Positions 1-6,225 of a DNA stretch of 9,880 nucleotides are shown one piece after another. Source of the DNA: a bacterium (GTDB lineage Bacteria; JAJRZV01); contig JAJRZV010000013.1 in the NCBI GenBank assembly GCA_024275095.1, forward strand, positions 1-9,880, given 5' to 3'. Below the pieces are notes generated by a model that ran no database searches, had not been told where the DNA came from, and worked only from the letters and a program-made list of their open reading frames with translations. Numbering within the stretch: position 1 is the first letter of the stretch; every line of letters starts with the position of its first letter. Position numbers and translations under genes: made by a program.

Positions 1-175
1 CGCTACCGCTCATGCCACAGGTCCCGGCTTCGCCCACCTGTTCCTGGAACCTGTCAAAATAGCTCAAAAAGGCTTTGTTTTGCCAGCGATAATATTCGAG
101 GAACCGATTGAATATCATTTTTTTCAGGTCGCTGAATGTGTTCTGTTCCCGGGGTCTGGTCTCAACATTGGACAT
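1..175 (-). CDS. Partial unrecognised protein, 5' end only
   Basis: The minus-strand frame starts at ATG 175-173 and runs off the left edge after 58 codons, so the C-terminus is missing. An in-frame TAG lies five codons upstream of this ATG and there is no other start between them, which fixes the start if the gene is real. The visible part begins MSNVETRPREQNTFSDLKK and continues as a strongly amphipathic, aromatic-rich stretch (FNRFLEYYRWQNKAFLSYF) that looks helical, with no signal peptide and no membrane segment. Codon choice and composition look coding, but I see no Shine-Dalgarno site in front of the ATG and no promoter. I do not recognise the family. The overlapping frames on the other strand have odd, cysteine- and glycine-rich compositions and look like shadows. 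Confidence 0.5.
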   Translation of the reverse strand, partial: MSNVETRPREQNTFSDLKKMIFNRFLEYYRWQNKAFLSYFDRFQEQVGEAGTCGMSGS

Positions 176-479
176 TCGGGGGTTGTGCTAAGGTTTTGCG
201 GGCGGTGCGGCGGGGTTTGGTGTTGCGGGTTTGGGTCTCAAGAGGGAAGAGTTGGTGAGAAAAGGCGGGTGGACGGGGATTGCTTCGTCGCTCTCGCGCA
301 ACAGGCGCGATCGCTTCTTGCAGTGAGTGGTGGGCGGGAAATGGCGCGCACGGCACGCGTGATTGGTGCGTGCCGAAAATCAGGGCTCGGGCGGGTGGAA
401 AACATAATTCTCGGCGCACAGCAGGAGGGTGCGCCGAGAAAGAATCAGGGATAGGGCGGGCGGGTAATGTAAGTAGTGT
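176..479. repeat. G-rich intergenic region with diverged tandem hairpin units
   Basis: No convincing gene lies here; the short frames are low-complexity shadows of a G-rich plus strand. Four G-rich boxes resembling GGGCGGG start near 264, 332, 389 and 454, with hairpins between them: TCGCGC/GCGCGA near 294-310, CGGCACGC/GCGTGCCG at 351-358 and 368-375, and a 12-bp stem at 408-419 and 429-440. From 332 the pattern is regular: box, 19 nt to the hairpin start, hairpin with a 9-nt loop, a linker (aaaatcagggctc versus agaatcagggata), next box. The 10-mer GGCGGGTGGA occurs at 264-273 and 390-399. The stems differ in sequence but keep pairing. It could be a REP-like repeat cluster, a run of terminators or a structured RNA. 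Confidence 0.6.
398..440 (-). terminator. Probable terminator of the glycoside hydrolase lipoprotein gene
   Basis: A perfect 12-bp inverted repeat (TTCTCGGCGCAC at 408-419, its complement at 429-440) encloses a 9-nt loop. Read on the minus strand it lies about 40 nt after the stop codon of the lipoprotein gene and is followed by TTATGTTTTCC, a T-rich but interrupted tail. Stem strength and position fit an intrinsic terminator; the imperfect U tract lowers certainty. The same hairpin is the last of the tandem units described for 176-479, so termination may not be its only role. Confidence 0.6.
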
Positions 480-1832
480 TTAATGCAATTTCTGGATAAG
501 GTCTTTCAGCACATAGTATGCCTTTTTGGGTGTGCCCTGTGCATCTACCAGGCCCCAGAAGTTTTCCACGCGCTTGATCCCGGTAAATGGAAGTTCAGGA
601 TCGCGAAGCTTGAGGTAGATATAGCCGACACTTCCTGCCTGGTATGCGGAAAGGAAGCTCTGACGTACATACTCAGCCTGGAGGTCTTCTGAGTAGCCTT
701 CGGTTGTGGGACCGGAAGGATAACCAGTTTCCAGCACCATTACGGGCTTGCCTGTTGCCCGGCCTGCAATGGTTATCCATTCGCCCATGGCGTTCCCCAG
801 CACAGGTTCTGGAAAGAGGTAATTGGGGTAAGCGCCAAGGCCGATAAGGTCGAAGGCGGAATGGTAGATGTTCACGTGATACATGAGGTCAGGATCGTGG
901 ACGTTGAAATTCATCGATACGGCAGCACCGGGATGTGCCCGGTGAATGGCATCCGAAACGCTTGAAAGGAGTCGCACGATAAACTCTTCATCGCACCATG
1001 CTCTGCCCACACGCCACTGAGCTACAGTTGTGTGAGTGCATGCCCAGTTGAGCTCGTTTTCCACGTTGAAAAGAAAAACCCGTTCTCTGTAACGGCTGGC
1101 AAGGGCAAAGGCGTAACGCGAGGCAGCGTCAATATAGGCATCTTCACCAACCCCCAGGTAGGTGGTACATCCTGATTCATTGCACAGGGTTTCACGGAAG
1201 TTTTCGTCTTCAGGTGCTGCCCTGCCGCAGATGCTGCCACGGCACACCCCCGGCGCAGTGGTCGCGTCAATGATGAGAGGTACCGCACACAATCCAGCAT
1301 TCGTGAAGTTCTGAATAACACTGTCGGCGGCGTTCCAGTCCTGGGTGATTCCTCCTGAGAACCGGGGTTCTGATGCATTCCACGGCAGCCAGAACTTTAC
1401 GCATTTCACGCCGAGTTCCGTTGCAAGGGGTACGATGTCTTCTATCTGGCGGTCCTGAAGGTACGGCTCCACCACCACACCGCTCATAAAGTCGTTTAAA
1501 GAAGTTGTAAAGGTGATGACTCCGTCGGGACTTTCGGCTTCAATGAGCGGTGCGTGCCATGGCATAAGCACGAGGGGGCAATAATATGTTGTGCCTTTTG
1601 TGTTTGAACGTTTTTGCTCACAGGCTGTTTTTTGGCCTTCTGGAGAAACAACTTTTACATCCTGCAGACCTTCTACAGTAATGGCAAAGGTGTCCTTGTC
1701 AAGTATTTCTGCACGTACCACACGGGCGTTTGAGGAGGGTGCCGTGCATCCGAAGAGGATGCTCGCCACAAGGAGAAAAAGGGTGCTTTTGCGCACGTGC
1801 ATTAAACTTATTTTTACACGGATAAGCCGCAT
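480..1832 (-). CDS. Exported lipoprotein, clan GH-A-like glycoside hydrolase
   Basis: Predicted 450-residue lipoprotein with a TIM-barrel glycosidase domain. ATG 1832-1830 is preferred because AGAAGG sits 6 nt upstream; ATG 1802-1800 would give an equally good signal peptide but has no Shine-Dalgarno site, and a longer frame from 1895 runs through the promoter region. The N-terminus is basic, then hydrophobic, ending in lipobox LFGC with the lipidated Cys29. Residues 30 to about 110 form a beta-rich pre-domain; the barrel follows. NVENE (acid/base Glu260) and VLETGYPS (nucleophile Glu368), 108 residues apart, match the two-glutamate pattern of retaining clan A enzymes such as GH5 and GH39. 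The mature chain has ten further cysteines (residues 71, 85, 144, 182, 197, 202, 217, 222, 265, 280), suggesting disulfides. Substrate unknown; the divergent glycosyltransferase operon suggests a surface glycan. Confidence 0.8.
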   Translation of the reverse strand: MRLIRVKISLMHVRKSTLFLLVASILFGCTAPSSNARVVRAEILDKDTFAITVEGLQDVKVVSPEGQKTACEQKRSNTKGTTYYCPLVLMPWHAPLIEAESPDGVITFTTSLNDFMSGVVVEPYLQDRQIEDIVPLATELGVKCVKFWLPWNASEPRFSGGITQDWNAADSVIQNFTNAGLCAVPLIIDATTAPGVCRGSICGRAAPEDENFRETLCNESGCTTYLGVGEDAYIDAASRYAFALASRYRERVFLFNVENELNWACTHTTVAQWRVGRAWCDEEFIVRLLSSVSDAIHRAHPGAAVSMNFNVHDPDLMYHVNIYHSAFDLIGLGAYPNYLFPEPVLGNAMGEWITIAGRATGKPVMVLETGYPSGPTTEGYSEDLQAEYVRQSFLSAYQAGSVGYIYLKLRDPELPFTGIKRVENFWGLVDAQGTPKKAYYVLKDLIQKLH

Positions 1833-1919
1833 ATCATACCTTCTCTCGAATTTTAAAAGGAAAAGGCACACGCATGCGACTATAATGAAAAACATCAGGT
1901 GATTTCGCTACTGTAAAAA
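1833..1919. promoter_or_regulatory. Divergent promoter region
   Basis: This 87-nt gap separates the divergent lipoprotein gene and glycosyltransferase operon and must hold both promoters if each is transcribed locally. On the plus strand a perfect TATAAT lies at 1881-1886, predicting a start near 1893 and a leader of about 27 nt; no good -35 box is seen at normal spacing. The palindrome CGCATGCG at 1871-1878 lies just upstream and could be a regulator half-site pair. On the minus strand TATAGT (complement of 1879-1884) overlaps the same element, so the two -10 boxes may be back to back. The lipoprotein gene has AGAAGG at 1839-1844; the operon's first ATG has no clear Shine-Dalgarno site. Confidence 0.5.
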
Positions 1920-2696
1920 ATGAAAGAGACCGCGCCCATCATTTCTGTGGCCATTATTGCAATGAACGAGGAAAATCGCATCGGCCGCGCGATAGAGAGC
2001 GTTAAAGACCTGGCTGACGAAATTGTTGTGATTGATGCCTGTTCCGAAGACCGTACGCGCGAAATTGCACGCGAAATGGGCGCGAAAGTGTATGAAGAAG
2101 AGTGGAAAGGCTTTGCCGCACAGCGCAACTCAGCGCTTGAAAAATGCACCGGAGAATGGATTCTTTTTCTCGATTGTGATGAGGTCGTAACTCCAGAACT
2201 CTGCGAGAGCATAAAGCATGCTGTCAATCACGGGAATGCCGACGCTTATCTTTTTCGTCGCAAGACCTGGTACCTCGGTCGTTTCTTGGAGCACGCCTGG
2301 CAGCCTGATTGGAAACTCCGGCTGGTACGTCGCTCTGCCCAACCCCGCTGGGAGGGTGTTGACATGCCCGAACGCCTGGTGTTCCAGGGAAAGGCACGCA
2401 AGATTTCGGGCCTCCTGTATCATTATCCCTTCCAGGACCTTGCAGAACACATGGACAGAACTGTCAAATATGCACGCATTGCAGCGACGGCAGCACACCG
2501 GGAAGGAAAACGCTTCAACATTTTTCGGCTTCTTTTCTCACCTCCTGTTGCATTTTTCAAAGAATTTGTGCTCAAACGCGGCTTTCTCGACGGCCTGCGG
2601 GGTCTGCTTGTCGCGTTCAGTGCAGCCTTCTATTCTTTTCTCACGCATGCACATCTATGGGATATTCAACGTAAGAGGCGGAATACTGCACTGTGA
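1920..2696 (+). CDS. Family 2 glycosyltransferase, WaaE/KdtX-like
   Basis: A 258-residue inverting GT-A glycosyltransferase, the length usual for the WaaE/KdtX branch that adds a hexose to the lipopolysaccharide inner core. The N-terminal nucleotide-binding fold shows SVAIIAMNEENRIGRAIESV (residues 9-28), EIVVIDACSEDRT (34-46) with Asp39, and the metal-binding DCD at 85-87 in ILFLDCDE. A WEGVDMPERL segment (144-153) and the basic, hydrophobic C-terminus around FVLKRGFLDGLRGL (216-229) are typical of this branch and probably touch the inner membrane. The frame is closed by TAA at 1914-1916, so ATG 1920 is the first possible start. It is the first gene of a three-gene operon; its TGA overlaps the next GTG. 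Family is secure; donor and acceptor sugars are unknown. Confidence 0.88.
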   Translation: MKETAPIISVAIIAMNEENRIGRAIESVKDLADEIVVIDACSEDRTREIAREMGAKVYEEEWKGFAAQRNSALEKCTGEWILFLDCDEVVTPELCESIKHAVNHGNADAYLFRRKTWYLGRFLEHAWQPDWKLRLVRRSAQPRWEGVDMPERLVFQGKARKISGLLYHYPFQDLAEHMDRTVKYARIAATAAHREGKRFNIFRLLFSPPVAFFKEFVLKRGFLDGLRGLLVAFSAAFYSFLTHAHLWDIQRKRRNTAL

Positions 2697-3736
2697 AGGT
2701 TCTCCAGTTCACAACGGAACAGCACTGGCGCGGTGGTGAACGCCAGGTTTTTTACACCGTGCAGGGGCTGGCAGAGAAGGGGGTGGATGTCCATTTGCTC
2801 TGTCTTAAAGGAAGTGCCATTGAGGTACGAGTGCGTGAAAAGGGGGTTGCGGTACATACTGTAAATACCCGTGCCGGTGCTTTTCTTTTTCTTCTCAGGT
2901 ATGGTTCCCGCTATCATGTTATCCATGCCCAGAATCCCCATGCCCACCTTGTGTCCGTGCTTACACAGCCATTTCATCAGCGTCCGGTCGTTTATACCCG
3001 CCGGGTTGATTTCCCTTTGCGCAATGCGTTTTCGCGTCTCATTTACCAACGTACGGATGCAATTGTCGCCATCACACATTTTATCGAACAGGTGGTGGCA
3101 TCAGCAGGAGTAAATGTATGCGGTGTGATTCCTGAAGCAGTTCAAGAACGCATTTTGAACCACAACCGCGCCAGGGAATTTTTACGTGCCCGAACCCTGG
3201 CAGGCCGCCGAATTGTTGCAACGGTGGCAGCGCTTGTGCCGCACAAAGATCCTTTTACCATGGTCAAAGCGATTCATCTGCTCAGAAAGGAGCGGGGTGA
3301 TTTCGTGTTTTTGCATTTTGGCGCCGGTCCCCTCAGAGAGGCTCTCCTTCGAAAAGTTTCTCGCTACAATCTTGAGGGCATATACCATCTGCCGGGATTT
3401 GTTGAGGATGTAGAGGATTTCTTTTCAGTTTTTGATGTGTTTGTTATGAGCTCCAGAATGGAAGGACTGGGAAGCAGCATTCTCGATGCGTTCCTTTACA
3501 GAGTGCCGGTTGTGGCCACAGCCGCAGGTGGAATGAAGGAAATTGTTGAGGGGCGCGGGTGGCTGTGTGCTCCAGGTGATCCCGAGTGTCTTGCCACGGG
3601 AATTTCTCGGATGCTTGATGATGAGCAACTGCGTGCCAGTGTAACCGCAAAGGCGCTTGAATACGTGAAATCGTTTCACAACACCGATCGTATGGTTAAC
3701 CAGTACATTCAGCTTTACGAAAGACTGAAAAAATGA
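2693..3736 (+). CDS. Family 4 (group 1) glycosyltransferase
   Basis: A 347-residue retaining GT-B glycosyltransferase acting on the cytoplasmic face of the membrane. The N-terminal acceptor domain starts MKVLQFTTEQHWRGGERQV, with the glycine-rich loop typical of GT4 enzymes; HAQNPHAH (78-85) follows. The C-terminal donor domain contains VAALVPHKDP (178-187) with Lys185, GAGP at 210-213, and SRMEGLGSSILDAFL (254-268), then PVVATAAGGMKEIV. In the usual E-x7-E donor motif the second acid is aspartate here (Glu257, Asp265). Translation starts at GTG 2693-2695, overlapping the upstream TGA in a GTGA arrangement, so it is probably translationally coupled; AAGAGG about 14 nt upstream is too far to be a strong site. 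It likely extends the glycan begun by the preceding transferase. Confidence 0.88.
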   Translation: MKVLQFTTEQHWRGGERQVFYTVQGLAEKGVDVHLLCLKGSAIEVRVREKGVAVHTVNTRAGAFLFLLRYGSRYHVIHAQNPHAHLVSVLTQPFHQRPVVYTRRVDFPLRNAFSRLIYQRTDAIVAITHFIEQVVASAGVNVCGVIPEAVQERILNHNRAREFLRARTLAGRRIVATVAALVPHKDPFTMVKAIHLLRKERGDFVFLHFGAGPLREALLRKVSRYNLEGIYHLPGFVEDVEDFFSVFDVFVMSSRMEGLGSSILDAFLYRVPVVATAAGGMKEIVEGRGWLCAPGDPECLATGISRMLDDEQLRASVTAKALEYVKSFHNTDRMVNQYIQLYERLKK

Positions 3737-4974
3737 AAATACCGAAACACTCACTGGCTTACCTGCAACTTGTCTCAGCGATTGTCGGGGTTGCCTTTAC
3801 CACCTTCAGTGTCTCGGGAGTTCTTATCGCAGGATACGCATTACTTGTTTTCAGTATCATTTCATGGATCGGGCGAAAGGACTGGACGGTTTTCAAGACC
3901 CACTGGGACCTGACTGTTCTTGTACTCTATCTTCTCATCGTCTCTGGTGTTTATTACCGTGGAGAAAGAGAGCTTTTCTTCTGGGGAAAATTCTTTGGTC
4001 ATGCAGTGTTTCTGTTTTTTGTTACCGACGCAGTTGAGTTGAGTGACAGGTGGTTTCGGCGGGTTTTGCTCGCGATGGTGGTGGTCGCGGATGTTCTCTG
4101 TCTGCGGGTTGCTGGCAGTGTTATTTTCAATGAAAACTATGGACTACCTGTCTCGTTCCTGCCCGGCCTTCAGGAGACAGCAGGAGTGGTTTTCTTCTTT
4201 TTTACTTTTCAAATCGTTGCTTTACTTTACGTTCCCCTGCACGGTGAAGAAAAAAAATATCTGTTTGTCTCGACCGTTTTCAAGGGTGTTACCATTGCGC
4301 TGTTAAAAAGTCGCACGTACTTTTTCGCCCTGGTGCTTGTAAGCCTGTACGCGGCGTTTCTGGCCTTAAGAGACCGGAGCAGGCGCGTGCGCGCTCTCAC
4401 AGTTGGAGCCATCATACTGGTTGCACTTGCCGCAGCGGTTTTTTACCCCGGCATGGACACGAAACTGGCCAATGTGTTTAATTTGCATTTTGAGTCCAAT
4501 GCTCAACGCATATGTGCCTGGAAAAGAAGCCTGCAGGCGTTTGTTCGCTCACCGCTTACAGGTCATGGTATCGGATATTTCAGCGACGAGTTCTTTGACG
4601 GGATTCAGCGTGTTCCAGGATGTGGTCCGCCACTGTGGAACTACTACGGGAGCACGAAAATGCACGACCCACACAACCTGTTTCTTTACTTCCTGGTGGC
4701 GGGAGGGGTGCCGGCGCTTTTCCTTTACCTGGTGTTTGTCTGTCGCACTGTTTTGCTGCTCCTCCGCTTGGCAAATACTGAAGGTATCGAGAACCTCCGG
4801 AAGTGGTGGCCCACGGCTTCACTGCTCTTTTTCATCGCGGTGGTTTTCTTAGGCGGGAGCTTTGACCGCCACCCATTCCTTGACCCCCTTATGGCGTTTC
4901 TCACCGGCGTGGCACTGGCAGGAAGTCGTGCCCTTGCAACACAACTGAAAAGCGGACAAAAACGAACCCGTTGA
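3733..4974 (+). CDS. O-antigen ligase/polymerase-like membrane protein (WaaL/Wzy superfamily)
   Basis: A 413-residue polytopic inner-membrane protein with about ten or more hydrophobic segments. Superfamily hallmarks are LLKSRTY (190-196), a C-terminal half with a larger periplasmic loop containing AWKRSLQAFVRSPLTGHGIG (262-281), and HDPHNLFLYFLVAGGVPALF (311-330), the conserved histidine/asparagine motif before the last membrane helices. Members either ligate undecaprenyl-linked O-antigen to lipid A-core in the periplasm (WaaL) or polymerise repeat units (Wzy); sequence alone does not decide. The ATG at 3733-3735 overlaps the preceding TGA (ATGA), so coupling is likely. It ends the operon 2 nt from a convergent gene, with no room for a dedicated terminator. 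With the two upstream transferases it forms a minimal surface-oligosaccharide module. Confidence 0.83.
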   Translation: MKIPKHSLAYLQLVSAIVGVAFTTFSVSGVLIAGYALLVFSIISWIGRKDWTVFKTHWDLTVLVLYLLIVSGVYYRGERELFFWGKFFGHAVFLFFVTDAVELSDRWFRRVLLAMVVVADVLCLRVAGSVIFNENYGLPVSFLPGLQETAGVVFFFFTFQIVALLYVPLHGEEKKYLFVSTVFKGVTIALLKSRTYFFALVLVSLYAAFLALRDRSRRVRALTVGAIILVALAAAVFYPGMDTKLANVFNLHFESNAQRICAWKRSLQAFVRSPLTGHGIGYFSDEFFDGIQRVPGCGPPLWNYYGSTKMHDPHNLFLYFLVAGGVPALFLYLVFVCRTVLLLLRLANTEGIENLRKWWPTASLLFFIAVVFLGGSFDRHPFLDPLMAFLTGVALAGSRALATQLKSGQKRTR

Positions 4975-4976
4975 AG

Positions 4977-6116
4977 TCAGTCCCTGAATATTTCCCGGGC
5001 AATGATAAGCTTCTGAACCTCCATTGTGCCCTGCGCAGCAATCCAGGAAAAGGCATCGCGCACGTACCGCTCGACAGGATATGCAGCATCGCAACCGTAT
5101 CCACCGAGTATGCGGTTGGCGAGGGTGACAGCTTTTACCAGGGTCTCGCCGGCGAACATTTTTGCCATGGAGGTTTCTTTGCGGTGATTCAGGCCTTTTT
5201 CACTCATAACCGCTGCACGGTAGGCAAGAAGACGGGCCGCGTCTATCTGAGTGGCGAGTTCAGCAAGAGCAAAAGAAATGGACTGGTGTTGTTTAAGTTT
5301 TTGACCTGCAATTTCCCGTTCAGCCGCAAATGCCCTTGCAGCATCGTAAGCCGCACGCGCCAGTCCTATGTAACCCCAGGCAAGGCTGATGCGGGTGGTG
5401 TTAAGCACCTTCAGGGCGAGGCGCAGACCTTCTCCCTCTTCTCCCACACGCGCGGAAGCGGGCACGCGCACATCCTTGAGAGAGATAGTCCACGCACGAT
5501 GGCCGCGAAGCCCGAAAATGTTGGTGAACTCCGCAAGTTTAAACTGTCCCTTTTCCAGGATAAAAGCAGAAATGCCCCTTGAACCTGCCTGCGGATTTGT
5601 TTTTGCAAAGACTGCACAGAAGTCGGCCATATCTGCAAAGGTGATGAGCCTTTTTTTACCGTTGATGATGTATTCTTCGCCATCGCGCCGGGCGGTTGTT
5701 TTCATGTTCACGGGATCTGAGCCGGGTCCCTCGTCTGTAAGGGCATAACAGCCGATTTGACCCTCCACCAGCCGCGTCAGGTACCTGCGTTGCTGTTCTT
5801 CGCTGCCACTGTACCTGAGCACGTGTACGAAAAGCTGTGCGATCTCCAGCAAAGGAATGAGAGCCGGGCAACCGTAGCCAATTTCTTCCGCGATGATGCA
5901 CACATCCAGCTTTCCCAATTCCAGTCCCCCGTATTTTTTGGGAACCGAGAGGGCGTTCAGATGAAATGGCTCGGTCGTCAGCCTGGGAAGCAGGTCCTGC
6001 GGGATGGCATTCTTTTCGTCTATTTCTTTCACGCGTGGTAATACGTATTCCCTGACCAGTTCTCTGTAATGGTCCCTGAGTTTTTTCTGTTCTTCCGTAA
6101 AAAACACCTCTGCCAT
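4977..6116 (-). CDS. Acyl-CoA dehydrogenase-fold flavoprotein lacking the usual catalytic Glu
   Basis: A 379-residue protein, normal for the acyl-CoA dehydrogenase family, with all three domains: N-terminal helices (about 1-115), beta domain (about 120-235) and C-terminal helices (about 236-379). ATG 6116-6114 is chosen because AAGGAGG lies 6 nt upstream. The FAD signature appears as ALTDEGPGSD (125-134), and GGYGCDAAYPVERYVRDA (338-355) is the usual C-terminal motif. Oddly, where medium- and short-chain enzymes have the catalytic base in YEGT, this protein reads AAQGT, with Gln362 encoded by CAG. The alternative base position used by long-chain and isovaleryl enzymes aligns with Thr241, not Glu. 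The tryptophan packing against FAD (WITN in medium-chain enzymes) is Leu157. It may be an inactive dehydrogenase, a reductase or another flavoenzyme. No electron-transfer flavoprotein or other beta-oxidation gene lies nearby. Confidence 0.85.
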   Translation of the reverse strand: MAEVFFTEEQKKLRDHYRELVREYVLPRVKEIDEKNAIPQDLLPRLTTEPFHLNALSVPKKYGGLELGKLDVCIIAEEIGYGCPALIPLLEIAQLFVHVLRYSGSEEQQRRYLTRLVEGQIGCYALTDEGPGSDPVNMKTTARRDGEEYIINGKKRLITFADMADFCAVFAKTNPQAGSRGISAFILEKGQFKLAEFTNIFGLRGHRAWTISLKDVRVPASARVGEEGEGLRLALKVLNTTRISLAWGYIGLARAAYDAARAFAAEREIAGQKLKQHQSISFALAELATQIDAARLLAYRAAVMSEKGLNHRKETSMAKMFAGETLVKAVTLANRILGGYGCDAAYPVERYVRDAFSWIAAQGTMEVQKLIIAREIFRD

Positions 6117-6225
6117 AATACGCCTCCTTACAGATGAATTTCGCTCATATTGTGCCACAACACAGGAGCCATGTCGTGGGAAAAGTGGTTATCCCAAGAA
6201 ATATGCGTATAATGTTTTTCCTGAG
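6117..6225. promoter_or_regulatory. Divergent promoter region between flavoprotein and lipoprotein genes
   Basis: This 109-nt gap carries the strong AAGGAGG ribosome site of the minus-strand flavoprotein gene (6123-6129). On the plus strand a perfect TATAAT at 6208-6213 predicts transcription from about 6220, only about 6 nt before the GTG at 6226; no canonical -35 is seen. An interrupted inverted repeat, TGGGA at 6177-6181 and TCCCA at 6192-6196 (10-nt spacer), sits where the -35 region would be and could be an operator. No convincing minus-strand -10 was found. Confidence 0.45.

Noticed and set aside
351-440. Integron attC sites or a CRISPR array
   Set aside because: The hairpins lack attC core sites and the units are few, diverged and without spacers of constant length between identical repeats.
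80-454. Open frames on both strands over the G-rich region
   Set aside because: They overlap the better-supported left-edge frame or the hairpin repeats, have biased Gly/Arg/Cys/Pro composition, lack ribosome sites and show no domain.
1833-1895. Longer N-terminus for the lipoprotein glycosidase (start at 1895)
   Set aside because: It adds a second hydrophobic stretch before the signal peptide, runs through the divergent promoter region and lacks a ribosome site; ATG 1832 has AGAAGG at good spacing.
6117-6158. Start of the flavoprotein at 6158
   Set aside because: ATG 6116 has AAGGAGG 6 nt upstream and begins where the family normally begins; the extension would overlap this ribosome site.
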